DNA from: a bacterium
GTDB taxonomy: Bacteria > SAR324 > XYD2-FULL-50-16
DNA: 64,000 nucleotides
Direction: 5' to 3'
NCBI GenBank assembly: GCA_018829445.1
Contig: JAHJTV010000008.1
Location: 124,001 to 188,000 of the forward strand
The notes beneath the pieces were generated by a model, which ran no database searches, had not been told where the DNA came from, and saw only the letters and a list, made by a program, of their open reading frames with translations. The translations under genes and the position numbers were made by a program. The number at the start of each line of letters is the position of its first letter. Position 1 is the first letter of the stretch. This document shows positions 63,407 through 64,000 of the stretch, piece by piece.

Positions 63407-63871
63407 ATGCGACTTTCAAAGGATATTTCCAAAAAGCTATCAGATATTATCGGGCCTGTAATTGAAGAGTCAGGTATGGAGTTGGTTGAGATTTCTTCAA
63501 GGCAGGAGCAAAATAGGAACATACTGGTAGTTAACATTGACAAAGAAACGGGAATAACGGTTGATGATTGCGCTGCCGTCAGTGAAAAGGTATCATTATT
63601 ATTAGATGTTGAAGACATCATTCAGCAGCAATATTATCTTGAGATTGGATCGCCGGGTATTTTTAGGGAACTAAAAAAAGAAAGAGATTTTTTACGCAGT
63701 CTCAATAAGCGTGTCAAGGCAGTTTTAAGAGCGCCAATAAAAGGGAAAAAGCAGTTTATTGGTATTTTAAAACAGTACGAGGATCAATTAATTACTTTGG
63801 CCAATGAGGAAGCGGAAGTATCTATTAGATTGGAAAATTTGAAGAGAATCCAGCTTTTTCCCGACATATAA
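63407..63871 (+). CDS. rimP: Ribosome maturation factor RimP
   Basis: A 154-residue protein of the RimP family, which helps assemble the 30S ribosomal subunit. The N-terminal domain has IIGPVIEESGMELVEI, then VDDCAAVSEKVSLLLDVED and the hallmark YYLEIGSPGIFREL, which is the SPG motif. A C-terminal barrel follows (FIGILKQYEDQLITLAN). It normally leads the nusA-infB operon; the window ends 130 bases later, so nusA may lie just outside. Confidence 0.93.
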   Translation: MRLSKDISKKLSDIIGPVIEESGMELVEISSRQEQNRNILVVNIDKETGITVDDCAAVSEKVSLLLDVEDIIQQQYYLEIGSPGIFRELKKERDFLRSLNKRVKAVLRAPIKGKKQFIGILKQYEDQLITLANEEAEVSIRLENLKRIQLFPDI

Positions 63872-64000
63872 ATTCAAGCCTGAACAATCGAAGAAAACCA
63901 CAACGGCACTTCAGGTAGTATTTATACAAACTTAAGGAATCCCAAACCAATTATTTGAACAGAATTGTTTAGCGATTTCTAAACAAAACGTTACAGGAGC

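Overview
The window reads as chromosomal DNA of a Gram-negative bacterium of moderate-to-low GC. Lipoprotein signal peptides, periplasmic solute-binding proteins, a Tat substrate and a periplasmic amidase all imply a two-membrane cell. An oxygen-sensitive class III ribonucleotide reductase (nrdD/nrdG), an anaerobic sulfatase-maturase-type radical SAM enzyme and a B12-binding radical SAM protein imply an anaerobic or facultative lifestyle with active cobalamin use. Large hybrid kinases and many dispersed inverted repeats fit a deltaproteobacterium-like (Desulfobacterota/SAR324-type) genome. That placement is inference; no marker gene here fixes it.

Layout. 1-5.1 kb (+): solute-binding protein plus PAS histidine kinase, YggT, and a SPASM radical SAM enzyme with a SEC-C tail. 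5.2-10 kb (-): Tat-exported dienelactone hydrolase, then nrdD-nrdG behind a cobalamin riboswitch. 10-14.5 kb: TerB-like protein, LysM/amidase, and an amino-acid-type ABC binding protein and permease without an ATPase. 14.5-18.1 kb (-): receiver protein and a dCache/NCS2-permease/HAMP-stub operon.

18.1-47.4 kb (almost all -): the accessory core of the window. It holds nine related exported proteins. I read them as a divergent MACPF (perforin-like) family: each has an N-terminal LGRGY-type motif, a central CGxYYVRS motif at the place of the MACPF signature, and a VVPWVEN-type strand. One member has two such domains and a canonical FGTHYV. Interleaved are a Cache protein, a leucine-rich-repeat protein, a collagen-like stalk protein with a fibre-like head, small Cys-containing exported proteins, a cyclic-nucleotide-binding membrane protein, a eukaryotic-type Ser/Thr kinase with a signal peptide, a pentapeptide-repeat protein with a signal peptide, and a PPP-type phosphatase with a signal peptide. 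The housekeeping pair cca and truC sits inside. I infer an envelope/secretion island for contact with other cells (host or prey), possibly with pore formation. The function is untested.

47.7-51.6 kb: B12-binding radical SAM protein, an unknown protein, a broken FAD oxidoreductase, and a small NHLP-leader-like peptide gene. Together they look like a small or decaying RiPP locus. 51.9-55.7 kb (+): a 7TM-DISM hybrid kinase and a corrinoid adenosyltransferase. 55.7-62.1 kb (-): three related exported proteins with TPR tails, a HEAT-repeat lipoprotein and a large lipoprotein. 62.1-63.4 kb is AT-rich and gene-free with one inverted-repeat element. rimP (+) closes the window.

No tRNA, rRNA, CRISPR array, transposase or integrase gene was seen.
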